A DNA stretch of 64,000 nt from Pseudomonas fluorescens (GTDB lineage: Bacteria; Pseudomonadota; Gammaproteobacteria; Pseudomonadales; Pseudomonadaceae), in contig NZ_CP078138.1 of NCBI RefSeq assembly GCF_019212185.1, forward strand, positions 5,004,501 to 5,068,500, written 5' to 3'. Position numbers and translations under genes: made by a program. The notes beneath the pieces are model-generated. The model saw only the letters and a program-made list of their open reading frames with translations. It was not told the DNA's origin and did not search any database. This document shows positions 9,449 to 18,518 of the stretch, piece by piece (position 1 is the stretch's first letter; each line of letters opens with the position of its first letter).

Positions 9449-9481
9449 TGCGCCGGATCACCCTAAGGTTGATCCGGCGCA
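9449..9481 (-). other. Intercistronic stem-loop between oprH and phoP
   Basis: There are perfect 12-bp inverted arms (TGCGCCGGATCA / TGATCCGGCGCA) around a 9-base loop. There is no T run after the hairpin in the operon direction. It is therefore more likely to protect the oprH mRNA 3' end or limit read-through than to stop transcription fully. This would explain high OprH with modest PhoPQ output, which is an inference. Confidence 0.7.
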
Positions 9482-9500
9482 GGGAAAATCTGGTCATTGT

Positions 9501-10100
9501 TTAGAAAGCGTAGTTGGCGGAAAGGTAGGTCTGGGCGCTGCTGTTGAGGCTCAGAGATCCTTGCTTGGTACCTTGGGCGCTCATTTCCGTGCTGGCGTTG
9601 CTACGCAGGTAACGGTAGCCCATTTCAACCGAGACATTTTTCGAAACCTGTTGCAGGACACCCGTCTGCAGACCCACGGCATAACCGATGTCGGTATCGC
9701 GGCTATAACCCGAGGATTCCTGAGACAGCTTGGTCACACCGGCAGTGGCACCGCCAAACAGTTTGGTGCTGCTGGTCACGGGCAGGAACAGGTCGTAGCT
9801 ACCCAGGAGGTTCTCCTGGCGCAATTTGATGCCGTTGTGGGTACCGGAAACATTGTCATAAGTGGCGTAATAACGACGATCATTGTTCTGTTGACCGAGA
9901 CGCACACCGTAGGTGGTGTCCTTGCTGATGACGCCATTGGCATTGGGGTGATCGAGATTGCTGTTCAACAAGCTGGATTTTTTGACCTTGTCGCTGGTCT
10001 GGCCCAGCGTGATGCTGGCGAAGTTCTCGTCGGCGGCCTGCGCTACGGCACTGGCACTCAGGACAGTCATCGCAAGCATGATTTTTTTGAAGGTAGTCAT
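9501..10100 (-). CDS. oprH: Outer-membrane protein OprH
   Basis: OprH is a small eight-strand beta-barrel that binds LPS and replaces divalent cations in low magnesium. The 199-residue precursor has a signal peptide ending in ...SASAVAQA/ADENF and ends in an aromatic residue (LSANYAF), as outer-membrane barrels do. It matches remembered P. aeruginosa OprH in SxxLNxNLxxPN, YATYxNxSxT, KLRQxNLLGSYD and YRYLRxNASTEM. The start at 10100 has GAGGAAA. It is the first gene of oprH-phoP-phoQ. Confidence 0.93.
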   Translation of the reverse strand: MTTFKKIMLAMTVLSASAVAQAADENFASITLGQTSDKVKKSSLLNSNLDHPNANGVISKDTTYGVRLGQQNNDRRYYATYDNVSGTHNGIKLRQENLLGSYDLFLPVTSSTKLFGGATAGVTKLSQESSGYSRDTDIGYAVGLQTGVLQQVSKNVSVEMGYRYLRSNASTEMSAQGTKQGSLSLNSSAQTYLSANYAF

Positions 10101-10143
10101 GTTGAGTTTCCTCTTTCGCAGCGTGCTTTTGGTTGATGCGTGC

Positions 10144-10199
10144 AGGTTACCCACCGACCACTGAACTCCCCCTGAACACGCACTGAACCTGACCTGAAC
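10144..10199 (-). promoter_or_regulatory. oprH promoter with four PhoP half-sites (two PhoP boxes)
   Basis: The hexamer CTGAAC occurs four times at exactly 11-bp intervals on the plus strand (10161, 10172, 10183, 10194), that is GTTCAG on the minus strand toward oprH. Direct repeats with an 11-bp period are the PhoP box layout. A possible -10 (TAACCT, minus strand, 10144-10149) lies 11 bp past the last half-site, the arrangement in which PhoP replaces a -35. The start codon of oprH is 44 bp further on. Confidence 0.85.
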
Positions 10200-10255
10200 G
10201 AGCCGAACATGCCTCACCACTACCCAGTCGGGCGACTAATCGGCAAAATGCTGGC

Positions 10256-10975
10256 ATGAACTCGCCCCTACCCGCCTTCTGCACACCGCTCGATGCCGAT
10301 TGGCCGTCGCCTTGCGCGCTACCCGACAGCGTCCTGCTCAGCACCCGCTTCGATCCCGCCTTGTTAGCGCCCGAGGATTTTCGTGGCTGCAACATCGATC
10401 CACCGGCGAGCATCCAGCGCTCGGTGGCCAAACGTCAGGCTGAATTCCTTGCCGGCCGTCTGTGCGCCCGCGCCGCGCTCCAGCACCTGACGGGCCTGGC
10501 GTGCATTCCGGCGATTGGCGAAGATCGGGCACCGGTCTGGCCGACTGATGTTTGTGGTTCGATTACCCACACCACCGGACGGGCAGCAGCGATTGTCGCG
10601 CACAAGCAGCACTGGCGCGGGCTGGGCATGGATCTGGAAAACTTGCTCGAAAGCACACGCGCCGAGCGCCTGGCGGGCGAAATCCTTACCCCGCCGGAAC
10701 TGCAGCGCATGGCGGCAGGCGATCGCGAGCAACTGGCCCTGCTGGTGACCCTGACCTTTTCGGTCAAGGAGAGCCTGTTCAAGGCGCTCTACCCCATCGT
10801 CCAGCAGCGCTTTTATTTCGAGCATGCCGAAGTCGTGGAGTGGACGCTGGATGGCCGGGTCCGCCTACGACTGCTGACGGACTTGTCCAACGAGTGGCGC
10901 ATCGGCGTGGAACTGGATGCTCAGTTCGCAGTGAAGGACGGCCAGTTGCTGAGCCTGGTCAGCATCCCGGCTTGA
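10256..10975 (+). CDS. pcpS: 4'-phosphopantetheinyl transferase, PcpS/EntD-like
   Basis: This enzyme transfers phosphopantetheine from CoA to acyl and peptidyl carrier proteins in fatty acid, siderophore and other syntheses. The 239 residues contain the Sfp/EntD signatures: KRQAEFLAGRLCARAAL, the GSITHTTGRAAA segment, GMDLENL (metal-binding Asp) and FSVKESLFKALYP (the WxxKEAxxK-like motif). Pseudomonas typically has one such enzyme for primary and secondary metabolism. It is divergent from oprH. Confidence 0.9.
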   Translation: MNSPLPAFCTPLDADWPSPCALPDSVLLSTRFDPALLAPEDFRGCNIDPPASIQRSVAKRQAEFLAGRLCARAALQHLTGLACIPAIGEDRAPVWPTDVCGSITHTTGRAAAIVAHKQHWRGLGMDLENLLESTRAERLAGEILTPPELQRMAAGDREQLALLVTLTFSVKESLFKALYPIVQQRFYFEHAEVVEWTLDGRVRLRLLTDLSNEWRIGVELDAQFAVKDGQLLSLVSIPA

Positions 10976-10981
10976 GCCCGC

Positions 10982-12598
10982 TCAGCGCTCGGGCTTTTCC
11001 TGATTGCGTGGCCAGCTCAAACTGAAGCAAGCACCGCCAAGGTTGCGGCTTTTGCCGATCAGCGCGCGACCGCCATGCCAATGGATGATCCGCCGCACAA
11101 TCGACAAGCCGAGCCCGTGCCCACCCGAGGCTCGAGTTCGACTGTCGTCGAGGCGCAGGAACGGCGTGAAGATTTTTTCCCAGGCACTTTCCGGCACCCC
11201 CGGACCATCATCCTCGACATCGATACGGCAACGCTGCTGGCCAACCTGATAGCTGATGGAAACCTGGCCCTGGGCATGGCGCATGGCATTACTGACCAGG
11301 TTTTGCAGCGCCCGGTGCAGGTAGCGCGGCTCCGCTTCGACCCAGGCCCCGTCACAATCGGCGGCCGACAGGCACAGCCCGCGTTGCACCCTGACATTGG
11401 CGCGCAACGGTGCCAACTCGTTGATCACCTGATTGACCAAGGCATCCAGATCCACCCGCTGAAAGTTCAGCGCTGGCGAGCCTTGCTCCAACCGCGCATA
11501 GGTCAGCATTTCGTCAACCAGGCCGTCGAGATCCTGAATGTCGTGATCCATACCGATCAGGTACTTTTCCCGAGCCTGGTCGGTGCTTGCCGAACTGATC
11601 ATCTCCAGGCCAAATCGCAGGCGTGCAACGGGCGTGCGCAGTTCGTGAGAGACCGCGCGCACCAATTCGCGCTGAATCGCCAGCAGTTGCTGCAAATGCT
11701 CGGCCATGCCGTTAAACGCCGCCGCCAGCCGTCCAACCGAGTCCGCGCCGCGCGCCGGCACCCGGGTCTCCAGGCTGCCCTTGGCGATTCGCGTCGCCGC
11801 CGACTCCAGGCCACTGAGCCGACGCTCGAGTTGGCGCACCAATAAATAGACGATCAAGCCGATCAGGCTCAACCCCAATGTGGCGATCAACACCAGCCAC
11901 TCCGGCGGATAGGGATTCATCTGGTACAGCGGGCCAATCTCAAGCACCCAAGGGGTCCCGACCATGCCGGCAAACACCCGGATCGAATCGCCGCCCTTTC
12001 CCAGCGCCATGACCGTGTCGCCTTCGGACACCCGGCGGCTCTGGTCCTCGTCCATGTCGGCCTGATCCACGGTGACCAATTGCAACTCGAAACCAAAGCC
12101 CTTGTCTTTCTTCAGCTCTGCCAACCGCCGGGGTTGTTCGGCGACCGGGTAACGCACCAATTCATCGGCCAACAGATAAATAGTTGCCCGCGCCAACTGC
12201 TCACTGATCTGCTGCACCTCGCCAGTCAGCACCAGTTGCTCTTTTTCGCTGACCAGCCGGTAGACCTTTGCGGCGTGCGGCCCTGTCTGCTCGACCAATG
12301 CCTGGCCACGCAGGATGCGCGTGCGCTGGCCGAGATCGAGTGCGGTCTGGCTGAACGTCTGCAGACTCATGGGAATACCCAGCAGACGCTCCCAGACCAC
12401 CAGCGCCCGATGGCGCTCGGTCTGGTTCATCGGCTGCAGATTGTCAGCCATCAGCGAAAACGTGCCGTGAGCCAGGCGTTCGCGGTACTGCTCGCTGCGC
12501 ACTTCGTTGAGCAGGTGCAGGGCCAGCACGCCGAGCACCGCCACCAGGATCAAGGCGGCGCACATGCCTCCGTAAATGCGCAGGAAGATCGAATTCAC
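10982..12598 (-). CDS. rstB: Sensor histidine kinase, RstB-like
   Basis: The 538-residue inner-membrane kinase has one N-terminal membrane segment, a periplasmic domain of about 210 residues, a second segment (WLVLIATLGLSLIGLIVYLLV), a HAMP domain, a HisKA domain with the acceptor His in VSHELRTPVARLRFGLEMI, and an ATPase domain (NLVSNAMRHA, DDGPGV, GHGLGLSIV). The GTG start overlaps rstA by 4 bp. RstB is the closest named homologue I recognise; it corresponds by position to PA1158 of P. aeruginosa. The signal is unknown. Confidence 0.8.
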   Translation of the reverse strand: MNSIFLRIYGGMCAALILVAVLGVLALHLLNEVRSEQYRERLAHGTFSLMADNLQPMNQTERHRALVVWERLLGIPMSLQTFSQTALDLGQRTRILRGQALVEQTGPHAAKVYRLVSEKEQLVLTGEVQQISEQLARATIYLLADELVRYPVAEQPRRLAELKKDKGFGFELQLVTVDQADMDEDQSRRVSEGDTVMALGKGGDSIRVFAGMVGTPWVLEIGPLYQMNPYPPEWLVLIATLGLSLIGLIVYLLVRQLERRLSGLESAATRIAKGSLETRVPARGADSVGRLAAAFNGMAEHLQQLLAIQRELVRAVSHELRTPVARLRFGLEMISSASTDQAREKYLIGMDHDIQDLDGLVDEMLTYARLEQGSPALNFQRVDLDALVNQVINELAPLRANVRVQRGLCLSAADCDGAWVEAEPRYLHRALQNLVSNAMRHAQGQVSISYQVGQQRCRIDVEDDGPGVPESAWEKIFTPFLRLDDSRTRASGGHGLGLSIVRRIIHWHGGRALIGKSRNLGGACFSLSWPRNQEKPER

Positions 12599-13320
12599 AG
12601 GGACGGGTCTACGCAGGCTTCAGGAACGAACAGATAGCCCTTGCTGCGAATGGTCTTGATCAGGCGCGGGTGATCCGGGTCGTCGCCGATTTTCGGGCGG
12701 ATTCGCGAAATTCGCACGTCGATGGAGCGGTCCTGGCCGTCATAACCTATCCCGCGCAGGGCGGTGAAGATCTCCTCGCGCGAAAGGATGCGACCGGCGT
12801 TGGCGACCAGCAGCCACAGCAAGTCGAATTCGGCGCTGGTCAGTTCGATACCCTGGTCCTGCAACCAGGCCTCACGCAGCGCATTGTCAACCACCAGCGC
12901 CCCGAACTGCAGGCGCCGAAGTTTCTCCGGCACCGCTGGCTCCGGCGGCTCGCTGCGGCGTAACAGGGCCTGGATCCGCGCCAGCAACAGGCGTGGACGC
13001 ACGGGCTTGCAGACATAATCATCAGCCCCCATGTCCAGGCCCTGGATCTGGTCGAGGTCATCGGTGCGGGCGGTCAGCATCAGAATCGGACCGTCATACT
13101 GGTCACGCACCTTGCGGCAAATGCTCAGGCCGTCTTCCCCTGGCAGCATCAGATCAAGGATCACCAGATCCGGTTGCTCGGCAATAATACGCGCCGCTGC
13201 CAACGCGCCATCACCCTCGATGGCGACGCGCAATCCATTGCTTTCAAGGTATTCACGGGTCAACTCAGCCAGGCGCTGGTCGTCCTCGACAATCAATACC
13301 TGCCAGGCTTCTTGCTCCAC
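12595..13320 (-). CDS. rstA: Response regulator, RstA-like
   Basis: The 241-residue OmpR-family regulator has a receiver domain (VEDDQRLAEL, acceptor in LVILDLMLPGEDG, Lys in DDYVCKPV) and a winged-helix domain (RSIDVRISRIRPKIGDD, IRSKGYLFVP). The GTG start has AGAGGT upstream. It is the first gene of the rstAB pair and is divergent from nrdA across about 730 bp. Naming is by similarity and by neighbourhood with nrdA. Confidence 0.8.
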   Translation of the reverse strand: MEQEAWQVLIVEDDQRLAELTREYLESNGLRVAIEGDGALAAARIIAEQPDLVILDLMLPGEDGLSICRKVRDQYDGPILMLTARTDDLDQIQGLDMGADDYVCKPVRPRLLLARIQALLRRSEPPEPAVPEKLRRLQFGALVVDNALREAWLQDQGIELTSAEFDLLWLLVANAGRILSREEIFTALRGIGYDGQDRSIDVRISRIRPKIGDDPDHPRLIKTIRSKGYLFVPEACVDPSL

Positions 13321-13609
13321 GGGTGACCTCTGCTTGCCAGAACACTAATAAGGAAGGATCCACTGGTATTTTTGTAACTATTTGAGTGGATAAGACTGCA
13401 TAGACAGCGGCCGATTGTAGCAACGCCAACCCTTATCAACACAAGCGGGCAAATGCGCTCGGTCAGGGAGATTTTTTGTGGTAGGGTTCGCGCCCGCGAA
13501 AAACCACCCAGGCTATTTTCAGGGTAAAAAACAGTGACAAACGGTCTAATCCAGCAGGGTCGCGGCCTACACGACGATTGGCCGTTTCATACACATTTTA
13601 CGCACAGCC

Positions 13610-13618
13610 TTATCCACA
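13610..13618 (+). promoter_or_regulatory. Perfect DnaA box upstream of nrdA
   Basis: TTATCCACA is an exact consensus DnaA box. DnaA is known to control nrdAB in E. coli. The site is about 430 bp before the nrdA start and just upstream of the two NrdR boxes. A single 9-mer can occur by chance, so function is inferred from its position. Confidence 0.5.
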
Positions 13619-13645
13619 GGTAGTACGTTGCAATCACTCCCCAAA

Positions 13646-13692
13646 ACGCATTATCTTGTAGCTCGCGCGTTGAAAAACCCTACATATAGGGT
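13646..13692. promoter_or_regulatory. Tandem NrdR boxes controlling nrdA
   Basis: Box 1 (13646-13661, ACGCATTATCTTGTAG) matches about 11 of 16 positions of the NrdR consensus ACACWATATATWGTGT. Box 2 (13677-13692, ACCCTACATATAGGGT) matches 13 of 16 and is almost palindromic. Their starts are 31 bp apart, the three-turn spacing usual for NrdR pairs. NrdR represses ribonucleotide reductase genes when dATP is high. Confidence 0.75.
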
Positions 13693-14048
13693 TTTCACCC
13701 AAAACCCGAACACCAATCAGACCAGAAACTCAAGTGCTTTTCTTGCCGTTTCCGGGTTGAACCAAACGCTTTTTCAGTAGCCCAAACCGCGCCTGCGGAT
13801 GGCTACCGTTTTCCGGCCAGATGTGGCGAAAACGGTACGGGTGTTGCAGTCACTTACTGTCACCCCACGGAATTCGGTTCTCGGCCCCTGGCCTGAGACC
13901 AAAGACTTCGGCATGGAAGCGGCGCCCTACAGCCCCCTTCCTCCTGTCCCGAAGTTGTTATGCCCGGCACTCGCCGGTTGTAGTGCTTCAGGACGGAACG
14001 GTGGGCACCTTCGTGGTGCCCAAACAAACATAGAATGTGGAGACACCC

Positions 14049-16943
14049 ATGCAAACCGACACAACTCGCGAGAACCCGCAGGGCACCTTGCCGCAGGCCG
14101 CTGATTCGACTTCGGATCTGTCCGCCACCGCGCCAGGTCAACTGCGAGTGATCAAGCGTAACGGCACTGTCGTTCCTTACACCGATGACAAAATCACCGT
14201 CGCCATCACCAAAGCGTTTCTCGCAGTTGAAGGCGGCACCGCTGCTGCCTCGTCGCGAATCCACGACACCGTGGCCCGCCTGACCGAACAGGTCACCGCG
14301 ACCTTCAAGCGTCGCATGCCATCGGGCGGCACCATCCACATCGAAGAAATCCAGGACCAGGTCGAACTGGCCCTGATGCGTGCCGGCGAGCAGAAAGTGG
14401 CTCGCGACTACGTGATCTACCGTGACGGTCGTTCGAAAGAACGCGCTGCCCACGCACCGGCCGTAGAAGCGGTCAACGCTCACCCGTCGATTCGCATCAC
14501 CCGTACCGATGGCAGCCTGGCGCCACTGGACATGGGTCGCCTGAACACCATTGTCACCGAAGCGTGCGAAGGTCTGGAGGAAGTCGACGGCGAGCTGATC
14601 CAGCGCGAAACCCTGAAGAACCTCTACGACGGCGTGGCCCTGACCGACGTCAACACCGCCCTGGTGATGACCGCCCGCACCCTGGTTGAACGCGAACCGA
14701 ACTACTCGTTCGTGACTGCTCGCCTGCTGATGGACACCCTGCGTGCCGAAGGCCTGAGCTTCCTGCAAGTCGCCGAGAGCGCCACTCACCACGAGATGGC
14801 CGACCTGTACGCCAAGGCGCTGCCGGCCTACGTCGCCAAAGGTATCGAATACGAGTTGCTGAACCCTGAGCTGGCCAGTTTCGACCTGGAAAAGCTCGGC
14901 AAGGCAATCAACCACGAGCGCGACCAGCAGTTCACCTACCTGGGCCTGCAAACCCTGTACGACCGTTACTTCATCCACAAGGATGGCGTGCGTTTCGAAC
15001 TGCCGCAGATCTTCTTCATGCGTGTGGCCATGGGCCTGGCCATCGAAGAGAAAGACCGCGAAGCCCGTGCGATCGAGTTCTACAACCTGTTGTCGTCCTT
15101 CGACTACATGGCCTCGACCCCGACCCTGTTCAACGCCGGCACCCTGCGTCCACAGCTGTCGAGCTGCTACCTGACCACCGTGCCGGACGACCTGTCGGGC
15201 ATCTACCACGCGATCCACGACAACGCCATGCTGTCGAAATTCGCTGGCGGCTTGGGCAACGACTGGACTCCGGTTCGTGCGCTGGGCTCCTACATCAAGG
15301 GCACCAACGGCAAATCCCAGGGCGTTGTACCGTTCCTCAAAGTAGTGAACGACACCGCTGTCGCCGTTAACCAGGGTGGCAAGCGCAAAGGCGCCGTATG
15401 TGCCTACCTGGAAACCTGGCACATGGACATCGAAGAGTTCATCGAGCTGCGCAAGAACACCGGTGATGATCGTCGTCGTACCCACGATATGAACACCGCC
15501 AACTGGATCCCTGACCTGTTCATGAAGCGTGTCTTCGATGACGGCAAGTGGACCCTGTTTTCGCCATCCGAAGTTCCGGACCTGCACGACCTGACCGGCA
15601 AGGCCTTCGAAGAACGCTACGAGTACTACGAAGCCCTGACCGAGTACCCAGGCAAGGTCAAGCTGTTCAAGACCATTCAGGCCAAAGACCTGTGGCGTAA
15701 AATGCTGTCCATGCTGTTTGAAACCGGCCACCCATGGCTGACCTTCAAAGACCCGTGCAACCTGCGCAGCCCGCAGCAGCACGTCGGCGTAGTCCACAGC
15801 TCGAACCTGTGCACCGAGATCACCTTGAATACCAACAAGGACGAAATCGCTGTCTGCAACCTGGGCTCGATCAACCTGCCGAACCATATCGTCAACGGCC
15901 AGCTCGACACCGCCAAGCTGCAACGCACCGTGAACACGGCTGTGCGCATGCTCGACAACGTGATCGACATCAACTACTACTCGGTGCCGCAAGCGAAGAA
16001 CTCCAACTTCAAGCACCGTCCGGTCGGCCTGGGCATCATGGGCTTCCAGGACGCGCTGTACCTGCAGCACATTCCTTACGGTTCCGACGCTGCCGTCGAG
16101 TTCGCCGACAAGTCGATGGAAGCGGTCAGCTACTACGCCATCCAGGCATCCTGCGACCTGGCGGACGAGCGCGGTTCGTACGAGACGTTCCAGGGCTCGC
16201 TGTGGTCCAAGGGCATCCTGCCGCTGGATTCGCAACAGATCCTGATCGAAGCGCGTGGTCAGAAATACATTGATGTCGATCTGAACGAAACCCTCGACTG
16301 GGCACCGGTTCGTGCCCGTGTACAGAAAGGCATTCGTAACTCCAACATCATGGCCATCGCACCGACCGCGACCATCGCCAACATCACTGGCGTATCGCAG
16401 TCGATCGAACCGACCTATCAGAACCTGTACGTGAAATCGAACCTCTCGGGCGAATTCACCGTGATCAACCCGTACCTGGTTCGCGACCTCAAGGCTCGCG
16501 GTCTGTGGGACTCGGTCATGATCAACGACCTGAAGTACTACGACGGTTCCGTGCAGCAGATCGAGCGCATCCCGGCCGAGCTCAAAGCACTCTACGCCAC
16601 CGCCTTCGAAGTGGACACCAAGTGGATCGTTGACGCCGCCAGCCGTCGTCAGAAGTGGATCGACCAGGCGCAGTCGCTGAACCTGTACATCGCTGGCGCA
16701 TCGGGCAAGAAGCTTGACGTGACCTACCGCATGGCCTGGTACCGTGGCCTGAAAACCACCTACTACCTCCGTGCACTGGCCGCGACCAGCACCGAGAAGT
16801 CGACCATCAACACCGGCAAGCTGAACGCTGTTTCCAGCGGCGGCAACCACGGTGACGATTCGGTCCTGGCCGCCCCTGCCGGCCCTGCTCCAGTGCCGAA
16901 GGCCTGCGCCATCGACGAGCCGGATTGCGAAGCTTGCCAGTAA
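14049..16943 (+). CDS. nrdA: Class Ia ribonucleoside-diphosphate reductase, alpha subunit NrdA
   Basis: NrdA reduces ribonucleotides to deoxyribonucleotides with radical transfer from NrdB. The 964-residue chain begins with two ATP-cone domains (about residues 35-125, IKRNGTVVPYTDDKITVAI; and 155-245, IRITRTDGSLAPLDMGRL), as in P. aeruginosa NrdA. The catalytic barrel follows, with the active-site Cys in QLSSCYL, the NxCxE site in SSNLCTEI, and the C-terminal CxxC-like redox pair (CEAC). The ATG at 14049 has GGAG at a good distance; a GTG 12 bp earlier is a weaker choice. Its usual partner nrdB is 16 kb away in this window. Confidence 0.95.
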   Translation: MQTDTTRENPQGTLPQAADSTSDLSATAPGQLRVIKRNGTVVPYTDDKITVAITKAFLAVEGGTAAASSRIHDTVARLTEQVTATFKRRMPSGGTIHIEEIQDQVELALMRAGEQKVARDYVIYRDGRSKERAAHAPAVEAVNAHPSIRITRTDGSLAPLDMGRLNTIVTEACEGLEEVDGELIQRETLKNLYDGVALTDVNTALVMTARTLVEREPNYSFVTARLLMDTLRAEGLSFLQVAESATHHEMADLYAKALPAYVAKGIEYELLNPELASFDLEKLGKAINHERDQQFTYLGLQTLYDRYFIHKDGVRFELPQIFFMRVAMGLAIEEKDREARAIEFYNLLSSFDYMASTPTLFNAGTLRPQLSSCYLTTVPDDLSGIYHAIHDNAMLSKFAGGLGNDWTPVRALGSYIKGTNGKSQGVVPFLKVVNDTAVAVNQGGKRKGAVCAYLETWHMDIEEFIELRKNTGDDRRRTHDMNTANWIPDLFMKRVFDDGKWTLFSPSEVPDLHDLTGKAFEERYEYYEALTEYPGKVKLFKTIQAKDLWRKMLSMLFETGHPWLTFKDPCNLRSPQQHVGVVHSSNLCTEITLNTNKDEIAVCNLGSINLPNHIVNGQLDTAKLQRTVNTAVRMLDNVIDINYYSVPQAKNSNFKHRPVGLGIMGFQDALYLQHIPYGSDAAVEFADKSMEAVSYYAIQASCDLADERGSYETFQGSLWSKGILPLDSQQILIEARGQKYIDVDLNETLDWAPVRARVQKGIRNSNIMAIAPTATIANITGVSQSIEPTYQNLYVKSNLSGEFTVINPYLVRDLKARGLWDSVMINDLKYYDGSVQQIERIPAELKALYATAFEVDTKWIVDAASRRQKWIDQAQSLNLYIAGASGKKLDVTYRMAWYRGLKTTYYLRALAATSTEKSTINTGKLNAVSSGGNHGDDSVLAAPAGPAPVPKACAIDEPDCEACQ

Positions 16944-16977
16944 GCTGAGCCGATGAGCGCCGCTCGGCGCTCATCCC

Positions 16978-17019
16978 AACCCCCGCCAGACCCTCTGGGT
17001 TTGCCGGGGGTTTTCTTTT
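16978..17019 (+). terminator. Terminator of nrdA
   Basis: An imperfect GC-rich hairpin (AACCCCCG... to ...CGGGGGTT) is followed by TTCTTTT, 35 bp after the nrdA stop codon. Confidence 0.75.
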
Positions 17020-17039
17020 GCCCGCCATCCGCGGACGAA

Positions 17040-17071
17040 AAAAAACCGCCTCGATCGAGGCGGTTTTTTAT
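17040..17071. terminator. Bidirectional terminator between nrdA and mucD
   Basis: The palindrome CCGCCTCGATCGAGGCGG is flanked by an A run and a T run. It sits 17 bp past the mucD stop on the minus strand, so it ends the algU-muc operon and backs up the nrdA terminator. Confidence 0.9.
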
Positions 17072-17087
17072 TCAGTGACCGGCCTTG

Positions 17088-18518
17088 TTACTCAGCCAGC
17101 TTGAAGGTGATGAAGCTGGCGCGCCCCTGACGCAGGACGCGCATCGACACCGAACGGTTCTTCGGCAATGCCTTGGCAATGTCGGTGAACTCCTTGGCCG
17201 ACGAGATCGCCTGATTGTTCAGGTGAGTGATCACATCGCCTGGCTGCAGGCCGATCAGGGCAGCAGGACCATCCTGCACTTCCTTGATTACCACGCCGCC
17301 TTTAAGGTCGTATGTCTTCTTCTGTTCGTCACTGAGCTCAACCACGGCAACGCCCAGGCGGTTACTGCTGCGCTCGACGCCGGATTGCGACAGCGTATCG
17401 AGCTCCTTGCCTTCTTCCGGGATGGCGCCAACGGTCAGCTCAACATTTTTGCGCTTACCGTCGCGAATCACTTCCAGATTGGCCTTGGCACCCGCCTTGA
17501 GCGCGCCCACCAGGTGTGGCAGATCAGCCGACATGACGATTGGCTGGCCGTTCATGCTGAGGATCACGTCACCGACCTGCAAACCACCCTTGGCGGCCGG
17601 ACCGTCGTCCTGAATCTGCGCCACCAACGCACCGGCTGGCTTGTCCAGACCGAAGGACTCGGCGAGATCCTTGTTCACTTCCTGGATCACCACACCCAAC
17701 CAACCACGGCTGACCTTGCCGCCGCTTTTCAGTTGGTTCGACACGTCCATCGCAACGTCGATAGGAATGGCGAACGACACGCCCATGAATCCACCGGAAC
17801 GGGTGTAGATCTGCGAGTTGATCCCCACCACTTCGCCCGCCAGGTTGAACAGCGGGCCGCCGGAGTTGCCCGGGTTGATCGGCACGTCGGTCTGGATGAA
17901 CGGGACGTAGTTTTCGTTCGGCAGGCTACGACCGATGGCGCTGACGATGCCTTGGGTCACAGTGTGGTCAAAGCCGAACGGCGAACCGATCGCCACCACC
18001 CATTGCCCGGCCTTCAGGTCCTGGGATTTGCCAAGCTTGAGGACCGGCAGGTCCTTGCCTTCGATTTTCAGCAGCGCCACGTCGGAGCGCGGGTCGGTGC
18101 CGATCAGCTTGGCCTTGAGTTCGCTGCGATCAGCCAGACGCACGAGAATTTCATCGGCATCGGCAATCACGTGGTTGTTGGTCAGGATGTAGCCATCAGG
18201 CGAAATAATGAAGCCCGAACCCAGCGATTGCGCCTCACGCTGGCGACCGCCGCCCGGAGAACGTTGTTGCGGTGGCAGGCCACGCTCGAAAAACTCCCGC
18301 AACATCGGCGGCAAACCTTCGAGGTCAGGCATCTGCTGGTTGGAGACCTTGCGGTCCGGCAGCTTTTGCGTGGTACTGATGTTGACCACCGCAGGCGAGG
18401 CCTGCTCGACCAATTGGGTGAAGTCAGGCAACTCGGCCGCCTGGGTTGAGACGGCCTGACCCAGCACCAGTACGGTAGCAAAGATTGTCAGGTAGGATTT
18501 CAAGCGTGGTATCGACAT
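17088..18518 (-). CDS. mucD: Periplasmic serine protease MucD (HtrA/DegP family)
   Basis: MucD degrades misfolded envelope proteins and restrains AlgU activation. The 476-residue precursor has a signal peptide (to VSTQAAELPDF), a trypsin-like domain with the triad His in TNNHVIADAD, Asp in DPRSDVALLKI and Ser in NPGNSGGPLFNL, and two PDZ domains (about residues 265-360 and 380-470). The start at 18518 gives the normal Pseudomonas N-terminus; 29 upstream in-frame residues are not a signal sequence. It is the last gene of the cluster; lepA, its usual downstream neighbour, is replaced by convergent nrdA. Confidence 0.93.
   Translation of the reverse strand: MSIPRLKSYLTIFATVLVLGQAVSTQAAELPDFTQLVEQASPAVVNISTTQKLPDRKVSNQQMPDLEGLPPMLREFFERGLPPQQRSPGGGRQREAQSLGSGFIISPDGYILTNNHVIADADEILVRLADRSELKAKLIGTDPRSDVALLKIEGKDLPVLKLGKSQDLKAGQWVVAIGSPFGFDHTVTQGIVSAIGRSLPNENYVPFIQTDVPINPGNSGGPLFNLAGEVVGINSQIYTRSGGFMGVSFAIPIDVAMDVSNQLKSGGKVSRGWLGVVIQEVNKDLAESFGLDKPAGALVAQIQDDGPAAKGGLQVGDVILSMNGQPIVMSADLPHLVGALKAGAKANLEVIRDGKRKNVELTVGAIPEEGKELDTLSQSGVERSSNRLGVAVVELSDEQKKTYDLKGGVVIKEVQDGPAALIGLQPGDVITHLNNQAISSAKEFTDIAKALPKNRSVSMRVLRQGRASFITFKLAE

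Larger units (their letters stand above)
13321..14048. other. Long intergenic control region between rstA and nrdA
   Basis: This 728-bp stretch has no convincing gene. It holds a DnaA box, two NrdR boxes and, close to nrdA, a hairpin GGGCACC-TTCGT-GGTGCCC at 14003-14021 in the probable 5' leader. The hairpin lacks a T run, so I do not call it a terminator. Confidence 0.6.

Noticed and set aside
13433..13441. TTATCAACA as a second DnaA box
   Set aside because: It has a mismatch at a conserved position and lies close to rstA rather than to the NrdR boxes.
13860..16850. 996-codon ORF on the minus strand opposite nrdA
   Set aside because: It is a codon-bias shadow of nrdA, whose identity is certain.
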